A DNA stretch of 64,000 bases from Cupriavidus yeoncheonensis (GTDB lineage Bacteria; Pseudomonadota; Gammaproteobacteria; Burkholderiales; Burkholderiaceae). A program made the translations under genes and the position numbers. This document shows positions 8,595-15,587 of this stretch, in pieces. Position 1 is the stretch's first letter. Every line of letters begins with the position of its first letter. The stretch covers positions 124,001 to 188,000 of the forward strand of contig NZ_CAJPUY010000007.1 of the NCBI RefSeq assembly GCF_905397275.1, given 5' to 3'. The notes below the pieces were generated by a model. That model was not told where the DNA came from. It did not search any database and saw only the letters and a program-made list of their open reading frames with translations.

Positions 8595-10889
8595 ATGACC
8601 CAATCCTCCCTGCCTGTCTCTCAAAGCAACGCCCCGGGCGAGCCCTGGCGGGCCGAAGCCGGCGCGCTGCTCCGCCCCGGCGAGACCGTTCTGGCCGGGC
8701 TGGAGCTCGACCTCGACGCGAGGCTGCATTTTACCCAAGGGTGGCTGGTTGTGACGGACCAGCGTCTTCTGGCTAGCGCTCCCGGTGAAAAAAGTGTGCG
8801 GGAATGGGCCATCGAGCCGGGCCTGCACCTCTCGCACACCGATCACGCGGGCGTTGGCACCCTGGAACTGGGCAATGACACGGCCCGCTTTGCCAGCTGG
8901 CGCTACACGCTTGGTTACAATCCAGCCGCGCTGCGGCTGGTCGATCAGTTCGAGGCGCGCCGCGACGTGGCTACTGCCGAGGTACCACAGGACGCCGGCG
9001 AAGTGCTGTGTCCCACCTGCAAGGCCCCGTTGCCGCCGGGCGAGGAGCAATGCCCGCAGTGCAGCCGGGAACTGGAAACCCCGCCGTCGACATGGGCGCT
9101 GCTGCGCTTGTGGCGCTTTGCGCGCCCGTACCGCTGGGAACTGCTGTCGGGCTTCCTCCTGACGCTGCTGTCCACGGCGGCTACGCTGGTGCCACCGTAC
9201 CTGACCATGCCGCTGATGGACAAGGTGCTGATCCCGTTCCAGAACGGCGTGCCGATCGACTACGGCCTGGTGCGCCTGTACCTAGCCGGCCTGCTGGGCG
9301 CAGCCCTGGTGGCCTGGAGCCTGGGCTGGGCACGCACCTACCTGCTGGCGCGCGTGTCCGAGCGCATCGGCGCGGACCTGCGCACCACCACCTACGAGCA
9401 CCTGCTGAAGCTGTCGCTGGAATACTTCGGCGGCAAGCGCACGGGCGACCTGATGGCCCGCATCGGCTCGGAAAGCGACCGCATCTGCGTCTTCCTGTCG
9501 CTGCACCTGCTGGACTTCGCCACCGACGTGCTGATGATCGTGATGACGGCGGTCATCCTCATCTCGATCAACCCGTGGCTCGCGCTGGTGACGCTGGTGC
9601 CGCTGCCGTTCATCGCGTGGATGATCCACCTGGTGCGCGACAGGCTGCGCCATGGCTTCGAGAAGATCGACCGGATCTGGTCGGAGATCACCAACGTGCT
9701 GGCCGACACCATTCCGGGTATCCGCGTGGTCAAGGCCTTCGCGCAGGAAAAGCGCGAAGTGGCCCGCTTCCGCGAGGCCAACAAGCACAACCTGGCCATC
9801 AACGACCGCGTCAATGCGGTGTGGTCGCTGTTCACGCCGACCGTGACGCTGCTCACAGAAATCGGCCTGCTGGTGGTGTGGGTGTTCGGGATCTGGCAGG
9901 TATCGCACAGCGCCATCACGGTGGGTGTGCTGGTGGCCTTCCTGACCTATATCAGCCGCTTCTATACGCGGCTCGATTCGATGAGCCGCATCGTCTCGGT
10001 CACGCAGAAGGCCGCGGCCGGCGCCAAACGCATCTTCGATATTCTCGACCACGTGTCGAGCGTGCCCGAGCCCATACGCCCGGCAAAGCTGGACAAGGTG
10101 GAGGGCGCCATCGAAATGCGCGACCTCGGCTTCCGCTACGGCAACCGCGCGGTGATCCGCGGCCTGGACCTGTCGATCGCGCCGGGGGAAATGATCGGGC
10201 TGGTCGGGCACAGCGGTTCGGGCAAGAGCACGCTGGTCAACCTGATCTGCCGCTTCTATGACGTGTCCGAAGGCGCGATCCGCGTCGACGGTATCGACAT
10301 CCGTTCGCTGCCGGTTTCGGAGTACCGCCGCCATATCGGCCTGGTGCTGCAGGAGCCGTTCCTGTTCTTCGGCACGATCGCGGAAAACATCGCCTACGGC
10401 AAGCCGGACGCCACGCGCGAGGAGATCGTTGCTGCCGCACGCGCCGCGCATGCGCATGAATTCATCCTGCGGTTGCCGCACGGCTACGACTCGCTTGTCG
10501 GCGAGCGCGGCCAGGCGCTGTCGGGTGGCGAGCGCCAGCGCATTTCGATTGCGCGCGCGCTGCTGATCAACCCGCGCATCCTGATCATGGACGAGGCGAC
10601 TTCGTCGGTAGACACGCAGACCGAGAAGGAAATCCAGAAGGCACTGGACAACCTGGTGCAGGGGCGGACCACGATCGCCATCGCGCACCGTCTGTCCACG
10701 CTGCGCAAGGCCGACCGTCTGGTGGTGATGGACCGCGGCCAGATCGTTGAAGTGGGCGGCCACGATGAGTTGCTCGCACGCGAAGGTGCCTACTACAAGC
10801 TGTACCAGGCGCAGGCCCGCAACGTCGATACCGAGGACGAGCCGGCCGATGAGGATGCCCTGCTGGGCACGGAGACCGCCAATGCTTAA
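8595..10889 (+). CDS. cyanophycin-locus ABC transporter, fused permease and ATPase with N-terminal PH-like region and zinc ribbon
   Basis: A 764-residue exporter-type half transporter. Residues 1-130 form a soluble, PH-like region (HFTQGWLVVTDQRLLA) absent from ordinary exporters. A zinc ribbon follows with C139, C142, C153 and C156 (CPTCKAPLPPGEEQCPQC). From about 170 come six membrane segments of an ABC type-1 exporter domain, then a nucleotide-binding domain with Walker A GHSGSGKST (near 540), signature LSGGE (near 642), Walker B ILIMDEATSSVD and the switch histidine in AIAHRLS. It overlaps the next gene by 8 bp (ATGCTTAA), which indicates translational coupling. Divergence from the synthetase pair, together with the DUF1854 partner, matches the family often annotated as cyanophycin metabolism-associated ABC transporter. 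Its cargo is unknown. Confidence 0.9.
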   Translation: MTQSSLPVSQSNAPGEPWRAEAGALLRPGETVLAGLELDLDARLHFTQGWLVVTDQRLLASAPGEKSVREWAIEPGLHLSHTDHAGVGTLELGNDTARFASWRYTLGYNPAALRLVDQFEARRDVATAEVPQDAGEVLCPTCKAPLPPGEEQCPQCSRELETPPSTWALLRLWRFARPYRWELLSGFLLTLLSTAATLVPPYLTMPLMDKVLIPFQNGVPIDYGLVRLYLAGLLGAALVAWSLGWARTYLLARVSERIGADLRTTTYEHLLKLSLEYFGGKRTGDLMARIGSESDRICVFLSLHLLDFATDVLMIVMTAVILISINPWLALVTLVPLPFIAWMIHLVRDRLRHGFEKIDRIWSEITNVLADTIPGIRVVKAFAQEKREVARFREANKHNLAINDRVNAVWSLFTPTVTLLTEIGLLVVWVFGIWQVSHSAITVGVLVAFLTYISRFYTRLDSMSRIVSVTQKAAAGAKRIFDILDHVSSVPEPIRPAKLDKVEGAIEMRDLGFRYGNRAVIRGLDLSIAPGEMIGLVGHSGSGKSTLVNLICRFYDVSEGAIRVDGIDIRSLPVSEYRRHIGLVLQEPFLFFGTIAENIAYGKPDATREEIVAAARAAHAHEFILRLPHGYDSLVGERGQALSGGERQRISIARALLINPRILIMDEATSSVDTQTEKEIQKALDNLVQGRTTIAIAHRLSTLRKADRLVVMDRGQIVEVGGHDELLAREGAYYKLYQAQARNVDTEDEPADEDALLGTETANA

Positions 10890-11388
10890 TGACGACACCA
10901 TTCTTACCGCTGGCGAAAATCCCGATACGGAATTCACGCTGACCCGCAACGCTTTCGGCAAGCTGGTGCTGACGCTTGGCGACGGCACGGCGCACGAGGG
11001 CGTGGTACCGGTGCGCGCCTTCCCGATCGGCGCGCCCGATGACGGCATCGGCATGATGAGCACGGACGGACGCGAGCTGGCCTGGGTTCCGCGGCTCGGC
11101 GGGCTATCGGGACCGCAGCGTGCGCTGGTGGAAGAAGAACTGGCCGCGCGCGAATTCATGCCGGAGATCCAGCGCATCGTCAGCGTCTCTACGTTCGCTA
11201 CGCCGAGCGAGTGGACCGTGCAGACCGACCGCGGACAGACCACGCTGGTGCTGCGCGGCGAGGAAGATATCCGCCGCCTGGCCGGCAGCACGCTGCTGAT
11301 TTCGGACAGCCACGGCATCCACTACCTGATCCGCGACCTGATGGCGCTGGATCGTCACAGCCGCAAGATACTCGACCGCTTCCTCTGA
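10882..11388 (+). CDS. DUF1854 family protein, cyanophycin-metabolism associated
   Basis: A 168-residue protein starting at ATG 10882, inside the last codons of the ABC gene (8-bp overlap), so translation is probably coupled. It begins MLNDDTILTAGENPDTEFTL and contains the family-like stretch GKLVLTLGDGTAHEGVVPVRAFP and a middle ELAWVPRLGGL. It ends GIHYLIRDLMALDRHSRKIL. No signal peptide or membrane segment is visible, so it is likely cytoplasmic. DUF1854 proteins recur beside cyanophycin genes with this type of ABC protein, and the gene overlap suggests the two work in one complex. Biochemical function is not known. Assignment rests on my recognition of the family plus context, not on a profile search. 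Confidence 0.82.
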   Translation: MLNDDTILTAGENPDTEFTLTRNAFGKLVLTLGDGTAHEGVVPVRAFPIGAPDDGIGMMSTDGRELAWVPRLGGLSGPQRALVEEELAAREFMPEIQRIVSVSTFATPSEWTVQTDRGQTTLVLRGEEDIRRLAGSTLLISDSHGIHYLIRDLMALDRHSRKILDRFL

Positions 11389-11413
11389 GCTTGCGCCGTG
11401 GGGGGCTGCTGCG

Positions 11414-11815
11414 TCAGTGCAGCAGTTCCTCGCCGTCTTCGTCGTCGTACATGTCGTCGTGCATCAGCGGGGTCTCCGCGACCATGTCGAACACCGTTGA
11501 GTGGTAGTGAATGCTGAACCAGTCGCGGAACATGGCCAGCGACAACTGTTCCGGCCACAGCGACTCGTCAAACCACTCGGCGAGCATGAACTCGAAGAAA
11601 CCGCGCCAGCGTTTTTCCACCCAATGCCTGGCATTGTCTGTGGTGTCAGCGAGCTCCTCCGGCAACAGGAAAACGCTCTGGTCTTCCCGCACGTGTTCGA
11701 GCGTCAGGTTGGGCACGGGCTCGGGGTCCACGGCCCGGATCCAGTCCAGAAACGGCTGCTCCGGAACGATCGCGACCAGGGCGCGGTTGATGGTGAAGCG
11801 GGGATAGTCGGACAT
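11414..11815 (-). CDS. conserved hypothetical protein, acidic C-terminus
   Basis: A 133-residue protein read from ATG 11815 (MSDYPRFTINRALVAIVPEQ). The open frame continues upstream to 11995, but that part crosses the displaced ssrA terminator and att repeat, so it is not coding. The protein is rich in aromatic residues (FLDWIRAVDP, RWRGFFEFMLAEWF, LAMFRDWFSIHYHS) and ends in a very acidic tail (DDMYDDEDGEELLH). No signal peptide, membrane segment or catalytic motif is seen. I do not recognise the family. It is convergent with the DUF1854 gene, 25 bp away. Before the island inserted it would have lain directly downstream of ssrA. Confidence 0.75.
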   Translation of the reverse strand: MSDYPRFTINRALVAIVPEQPFLDWIRAVDPEPVPNLTLEHVREDQSVFLLPEELADTTDNARHWVEKRWRGFFEFMLAEWFDESLWPEQLSLAMFRDWFSIHYHSTVFDMVAETPLMHDDMYDDEDGEELLH

Positions 11816-11916
11816 GGCAAGGCTACAGGGCAGACCGCAGGACGGTATTGTAGACGCCGGAATGGGCGGCAGCGACGACGCCACTGTGGCGTGGGCGGAC
11901 AGCCGTCTTCCGGCCA

Positions 11917-11948
11917 AGAAAAAACCCAGCCTGGAAAAGGCTGGGTTT
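11917..11948 (-). terminator. Rho-independent terminator, probably the original ssrA terminator
   Basis: The arms AAACCCAGCC (11922-11931) and GGCTGGGTTT (11939-11948) enclose a 7-nt loop. On the minus strand the stem is followed by TTTTTTCTTGG. It sits 9 bp beyond the left att copy. Without the island it would lie immediately downstream of ssrA on the same strand, so it is best read as the tmRNA terminator displaced by integration. Confidence 0.8.
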
Positions 11949-11956
11949 CGGAAATA

Positions 11957-11982
11957 CTGGTGGAGCCGGCGGGAATCGAACC
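11957..11982. repeat. attL: 26-bp copy of the ssrA 3' end
   Basis: These 26 bases are identical to 22156-22181, the last bases of the tmRNA gene (minus strand, ending in CCA). Identity stops sharply on both sides (A versus T before, GGCT versus CGCG after). The copy lies at the island end away from the integrase. It is also half of a 12-bp perfect inverted repeat: TGGTGGAGCCGG at 11958-11969 pairs with CCGGCTCCACCA at 11981-11992. Confidence 0.92.
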
Positions 11983-12046
11983 GGCTCCACCACATCTCTA
12001 TAACCCGTTGATTCTATTGGCAGCCGTGGTGGGTGTTGCGGTTGGA

Positions 12047-12066
12047 GGTGTCCCATGTGGGACACC
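12047..12066. repeat. palindrome near attL sharing 14 bp with a site near attR
   Basis: GGTGTCCCA (12047-12055) and TGGGACACC (12058-12066) are perfect inverted arms with a 2-nt centre. The 14 bases CATGTGGGACACCT at 12054-12067 recur in the same orientation at 22084-22097, close to the other island end. Arm-type binding of the integrase or an accessory factor is a reasonable guess. Confidence 0.6.
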
Positions 12067-12130
12067 TGTTCGGGGTCGAGTGTAGCAGGCTGGCGCCCGT
12101 ACAAGGCACTGGTCGGGCGTTCGGTCCATT

Positions 12131-12146
12131 CGGGAATCGAACCGGC
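12131..12146. repeat. partial third copy of the att core
   Basis: CGGGAATCGAACCGGC here is identical to 11970-11985 within the left att region, 161 bp away in the same orientation, and the flanks diverge. It looks like the T-arm of a tRNA-like 3' end. It may be the remnant of an earlier insertion or part of the element's own attachment region. Confidence 0.55.
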
Positions 12147-12206
12147 GCCCCAATTACATTTAGGTGGCCTACCCGACGTATCTGCCGATGCTCACCGCCA
12201 GGGCTT

Positions 12207-12650
12207 TCACTCGTCGTCGTCTGCGCTCACGTTCGTGCACAGGCGAATCTGCTCGAGCTCCTGCTGGCGACGATGCAGGATGTTGCCCACGACAACTTCG
12301 GGAATTGCCGAGCGCGTCCAGGTTTCGCTGACCTTCATGCCGATCTTGCCGGTGTTGTTTTCATGGCCAGTGGGGCGCTCGCTCCAGCGCAAGTAGACGC
12401 CGACGCCGCCACCGACCGGGAAGAGGTCGGCGAACAGGCCCGCCTCCGCATACTTGTCGCGGACATACTTCGCCTGCAGCTCCGACTTGAATTCGAGGTA
12501 GGCGTCGCCTACCTCTTTTTCTCTTGCGTTGAACAGCAGGATGTCGGTGATCTGGGCGACCTGATTTGCCGCATTGGTCTTCCATTCCAGGTAGCCGAGG
12601 CCCGCGGCGTTGCACAGCATTTGGCACAGCTCGCTCGAACTCTTCATCAT
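12207..12650 (-). CDS. hypothetical protein, island
   Basis: A 147-residue protein from ATG 12650 (MMKSSSELCQMLCNAAGLGY), chosen because AAGAAGGAG lies just upstream on the minus strand. A second ATG at 12647 is adjacent. The open frame upstream to 12713 lacks a ribosome site. The protein has alternating charged and hydrophobic stretches (AYLEFKSELQAKYVRDKYAE) and ends in an acidic VSADDDE. It has no signal peptide, membrane segment or motif that I recognise. It is the first gene inside the left junction and stands alone. Its good ribosome site and island location make it likely a real accessory gene of unknown role. Confidence 0.6.
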   Translation of the reverse strand: MMKSSSELCQMLCNAAGLGYLEWKTNAANQVAQITDILLFNAREKEVGDAYLEFKSELQAKYVRDKYAEAGLFADLFPVGGGVGVYLRWSERPTGHENNTGKIGMKVSETWTRSAIPEVVVGNILHRRQQELEQIRLCTNVSADDDE

Positions 12651-13127
12651 CGTTGACTCCTTCTTCTGATTGTTGTTACGGGAGATGCCATTCTGCCAGC
12701 AGCTGCACCGCAAATCCCGCCCTCGAGACCCCGCCGAAGAGGGATCAGAAGCCGTGGGCGCGGTTGTTCTCGTGTGCAGCAGCTCTCAGAAGGCCGCCCG
12801 GCTGGTCGCGGAATGCTGGGCCAGCAGTGTGTGCAGCTTGCCAGCGGCAACCCTCCAGATCAGGCGGGCGCCAGGTTGGCGGAGCTAATCCAGACTGGGA
12901 CATCTGGTGCTTGATTCTGCAAAACCTTGATGTCGCATGTTGCCCCGAAGCGACAATGGGCACTGGAAGACTCACCAGCCAGCCACGTTTCATCAGTAGT
13001 TTTCAATGCCCAACGGGCGCAAAGTAATAAGTAAGTGCTGACATGCATCGCCTATTCAGAGCGACATATTCCAAGGGCACTGCACACTACCGCCAAATGC
13101 TACTGCAGTCGGCGCTGACTTTGCGCT
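12651..13127. other. 477-bp stretch without a convincing gene
   Basis: Open frames exist on both strands (for example 12566-13027 plus and 12745-12993 minus), but none has a ribosome site with a plausible start or a protein-like composition. No repeat or terminator-grade hairpin stands out. It may be eroded phage DNA or hold regulatory sites for the flanking genes. Confidence 0.4.
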
Positions 13128-13256
13128 ATGCGTCCATTTCGGAAACTCATCAAGAAGAATGACCCCACGGCTCCTCACAATGAACTAGTCAGCGCGGTGC
13201 TCGTTGCAGTAAGTTTCGCGCCGGCGGCATATCCGGATGCCGTCCACCGCAATTAA
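13128..13256 (+). CDS. possible 42-residue small protein upstream of the ribbon-helix-helix gene
   Basis: The frame ATG 13128 to TAA 13256 reads MRPFRKLIKKNDPTAPHNEL and then a mildly hydrophobic LVSAVLVAVSFAPAAYP. Its stop codon abuts the AGGAG ribosome site of the next gene, whose start is 10 bp further on, as in tightly packed operons. Its own ribosome site is weak and no family is recognised. It may be a leader-type ORF or chance. Confidence 0.25.
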   Translation: MRPFRKLIKKNDPTAPHNELVSAVLVAVSFAPAAYPDAVHRN

Positions 13257-13266
13257 GGAGTAGTCA

Positions 13267-13701
13267 ATGGAGAGTTTCAGCAAGCCGGGTGGGCGCGATG
13301 CAAGGTCAAAACGGAGCCTGCGCGAGTCGAATCCACAGTTTTATGTACATCGCAGAGTAAGTTCCCCGCTGCCGACATCATCAGACATAAATCCGGCCGC
13401 CGACCAACAACCGCAGCCTCCTCAGACGAAGACTTCGCCCCTCTTGATCCCTACGAATGTTCAGCGACTGTTGCGAGATTACGCCTTGCCGGCATATGAG
13501 CGGGGGAGTTCTACGGACATAAAGCAAGTACAACTCCGCCTGCCAGAAGCCCTGAAGCAGGATCTCGATTTCATGTGCCGCTGCCTAGGAGTTACCCGGC
13601 ACACTTGGATCTTGAGCGCGCTTGAGGAGCGTGTCTCCGCGTTTCTCGCGCAGATCGCGCCCAACGAGCGAGAGCCTGCTAGTGACGACCTGCTTGTATA
13701 A
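13267..13701 (+). CDS. small protein with ribbon-helix-helix-like C-terminal half
   Basis: A 144-residue protein with a strong start (AAGGAG 10 bp before ATG 13267). Residues 1-60 are polar, proline-rich and probably disordered (NPAADQQPQPPQTKTSP). From about residue 86 the sequence KQVQLRLPEALKQDLDFMCR followed by CLGVTRHTWILSALEERVSA has the pattern of a ribbon-helix-helix DNA-binding domain: a beta strand, then two helices with a Thr turn. Such proteins often act as repressors of mobile-element genes or as antitoxins. No toxin-like partner lies beside it, so a regulatory role is inferred only from the fold pattern. An imperfect GGGGGCCG/CGGCCCCC pair at about 13750-13807 may end the transcript. 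Confidence 0.65.
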   Translation: MESFSKPGGRDARSKRSLRESNPQFYVHRRVSSPLPTSSDINPAADQQPQPPQTKTSPLLIPTNVQRLLRDYALPAYERGSSTDIKQVQLRLPEALKQDLDFMCRCLGVTRHTWILSALEERVSAFLAQIAPNEREPASDDLLV

Positions 13702-13876
13702 GGATTTCAGCCCTTGCCACGCCTTACTCCTATTCCGCTCCTATTCATGGGGGCCGGGTGCGGCACGTAGGCTACATCTAAGGATTCGAAGGTTTTAACT
13801 CGGCCCCCAACTTACAACGATGTCCTTCGAGGTTGCGTTTCATTTCTAAGGGGTCGACCTTTTAGACGGGCGTGCA

Positions 13877-14173
13877 TCAGCGACGCTTGGGTGATTCGAG
13901 CACGCGGTCGAGCTTCGCGTCGATGCTTTCGAGGCGTGCTTCGATGCGGCGCAGGCGCTCGTCGGCCTTGTCGGCTCGCACCTCGATGCGGTCCAGTTGC
14001 TTGTCGAGCGTGTCCATGCGCGCGGTGTAGCGCTTGTCCATCTCTGTGATCTGAACCGCAAGAGCCGACTTGCCAAGATCGACTTTGGCCGGCGCGTTCG
14101 AGTTCATGAACGACAGCACGCTCAGGATGGCAGCGATGGTGGCAGCGAGCGCTGCGAGGCTGGTCTGGTGCAT
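13877..14173 (-). CDS. membrane-anchored coiled-coil protein, island
   Basis: A 98-residue protein with one N-terminal membrane segment (LAALAATIAAILSVLSFM) followed by a long charged heptad-like region (KRYTARMDTLDKQLDRIEVR, ADKADERLRRIEARLESIDA) predicted to form a coiled coil. This is the shape of small phage-associated membrane proteins such as holin accessories or spanin-like anchors, though no specific family is recognised. It is the last gene of a minus-strand series running from 16708 to 13877, separated from the replication-initiator-like gene by 230 bp. No strong ribosome site precedes ATG 14173, so the exact start is uncertain. Confidence 0.6.
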   Translation of the reverse strand: MHQTSLAALAATIAAILSVLSFMNSNAPAKVDLGKSALAVQITEMDKRYTARMDTLDKQLDRIEVRADKADERLRRIEARLESIDAKLDRVLESPKRR

Positions 14174-14403
14174 GGTGCGGTGCTGGTCGGTGAGTTGCAG
14201 TTGTCGCCGGCCCGGGGTTCTACTCTGACGCCACGCACGGGACAGCCAGTGAAGTGTATCAATCAGGAGGGGAGTCTAGGGGCTGGGTTTTTCAACCCTT
14301 TTCTGTCCCCCTATTCATGTCTAAGGTATTGATATGTATGAAGAATAGGTAGTTATAAGGGTGGGGGTGCGAAAATCATGAAAATCAATGGGTTACGTGT
14401 TTT
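14174..14403. other. AT-rich non-coding region with nested hairpin, downstream of the Rep-like gene
   Basis: TAGGGG (14277-14282) pairs with CCCCTA (14308-14313) around an inner GGGTT/AACCC stem (14285-14289 and 14294-14298). An AT-rich run follows from about 14315 to 14400. Next to a replication-initiator-like gene this could be an origin, or simply a terminator. Nothing in the sequence decides between these. Confidence 0.35.
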
Positions 14404-15279
14404 CTAGCCCCCGAATTTTCTGCGCTGGCGTCTGGTCGGTATGCGCATCCTTGCGGCCAATTCGCGTAGCGCGTAGCGCGCCCTGTCGTTCAGCTTAGTA
14501 TGCGCCACGGTCAGGCGGAGGTCGCTCGCGAAGGGCGCTGCGTCGGCAATGAGCGCGCGCAACGGGTCCAGTCCTGGCTTTGGGATACCGACGGCGAAGA
14601 AGGGCCGGGACAGTGCAGTGAAGTTGAATGCTCGAGCGTCTGCGAGCGATGCGAAGGGCATGGCGCCTGCCTGCAACCGCACCTCGCTACGAGCGCGCCA
14701 TTCGGTTTGGGGAAGCGTACGCCTGGACCCGCCCTGCTGGTCATCACGCTTGACGTAAAAGCGCTGCATCACCTCGTCATTCTTGTCGCCAACGTAGACC
14801 GTCTTACCGTGCTCCATGAGTCGGCGCAGCCGCGGGTAGCTGACATGCCATGCGCTCTGGGTCTCATCGTAGACTGCGCCTGCAATGCGGCGGCTTGCGC
14901 TGCAGAGCTTTTTAGCGCCCTGAACGCGGCGGGCGGCGATGCTGGCGAGGTCCGCGAGGTTGGTCGAATAGATATCCACCGCGACCTCGACAGCGTAGAA
15001 CGTAGGGGGCGCAGCGAGCGCCCTGGTGCCGGCAACGCGCTCTAGAACCCGCTCAACGTCCTCCCATGACTTCGGCTCGTTGATCGTCAATCGGAAGCGC
15101 GTGGCGGCGCCGCCGTCGCCCTCATCCAGCGGCTTGGCAAAGGTCACCTTGGCGAGGCGCTGGATGGTCGGGCCGTTGCTGGCGCTTGCCAAGGTGATGT
15201 CCAGCTTTAGCCAGTCGACCTCCGCACGGAAGGTGAGGCGCGCGAGGTCTGCGCGGTTGGCGATGTCGAATCCCATCAC
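14404..15279 (-). CDS. replication initiation-like protein (filamentous phage/plasmid Rep family resemblance)
   Basis: A 291-residue protein. The N-terminal part contains FRAEVDWLKLDITLA. A middle strand VEVAVDIYS is followed by TVYVGDKNDEVMQRFYVKRD and then WRARSEVRLQAG. This spacing resembles the pattern of rolling-circle replication initiators of filamentous phages and some plasmids (a tyrosine-valine-glycine strand, an R-Y-x-K segment, then a tryptophan strand with Arg and Glu). The C-terminus is very basic (RMRIPTRRQRRKFGG), suiting DNA binding. Its ATG overlaps the stop of the 87-residue gene upstream by 4 bp, so the two are cotranscribed. No profile search was possible. An unrelated phage protein is the main alternative. 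Confidence 0.45.
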   Translation of the reverse strand: MMGFDIANRADLARLTFRAEVDWLKLDITLASASNGPTIQRLAKVTFAKPLDEGDGGAATRFRLTINEPKSWEDVERVLERVAGTRALAAPPTFYAVEVAVDIYSTNLADLASIAARRVQGAKKLCSASRRIAGAVYDETQSAWHVSYPRLRRLMEHGKTVYVGDKNDEVMQRFYVKRDDQQGGSRRTLPQTEWRARSEVRLQAGAMPFASLADARAFNFTALSRPFFAVGIPKPGLDPLRALIADAAPFASDLRLTVAHTKLNDRARYALRELAARMRIPTRRQRRKFGG

Positions 15280-15539
15280 AGCCCGGTCAAGACGTAGCAG
15301 TCGCCCTCGTCGTCGTGGCAGGTGCTGATTGCGATGGCGCGCTGCCCTTGACCGTGGTGCAGTCGAATGTTGTGGACGATGGCAAACCCGGCGTCCATCG
15401 TGTTGTCGATGACGGAGGCTTCGAGCACGTCCGCGAATTGGTTGCCGGTCAGTCTTTCCATGCGTCGCATATGCTCCCGTGCGGCCTCGGTTGCTGCGGT
15501 CTGGGTTGCGATGGACTGGTCGATGCTGAATGCTTGCAT
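15276..15539 (-). CDS. hypothetical phage-type small protein
   Basis: An 87-residue protein starting MQAFSIDQSIATQTAATEAA, with an N-terminal amphipathic helix rich in Ala, Thr and Gln, and ending HDDEGDCYVLTGL. Its stop overlaps the start of the next gene (ATGA at 15276-15279), so it is translated in an operon with the replication-initiator-like protein. Upstream, 48 bp separate it from the tail assembly gene. I do not recognise a family. Short length, four-base overlap and position after a GpI-like gene suggest an origin in a phage genome. Confidence 0.6.
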   Translation of the reverse strand: MQAFSIDQSIATQTAATEAAREHMRRMERLTGNQFADVLEASVIDNTMDAGFAIVHNIRLHHGQGQRAIAISTCHDDEGDCYVLTGL

Positions 15540-15587
15540 GCTTGTCTATGAAAGGGCGCGGAACGATGCCCGCGCGGGTGTGAACGA

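Noticed and set aside
9282-11318. Minus-strand open frame of 678 codons over the ABC/DUF1854 genes
   Set aside because: Shadow frame; the plus-strand ABC protein has all expected motifs.
11950-12000. A tRNA gene in the left junction
   Set aside because: Only the T-arm and CCA end are present; anticodon and D-arm parts are missing. It is an att copy of ssrA.
12566-13027. Plus-strand frame of 153 codons within the island gap
   Set aside because: Overlaps the better-supported minus-strand gene, has no ribosome site and has an erratic, Ser/Pro/Cys-rich composition.
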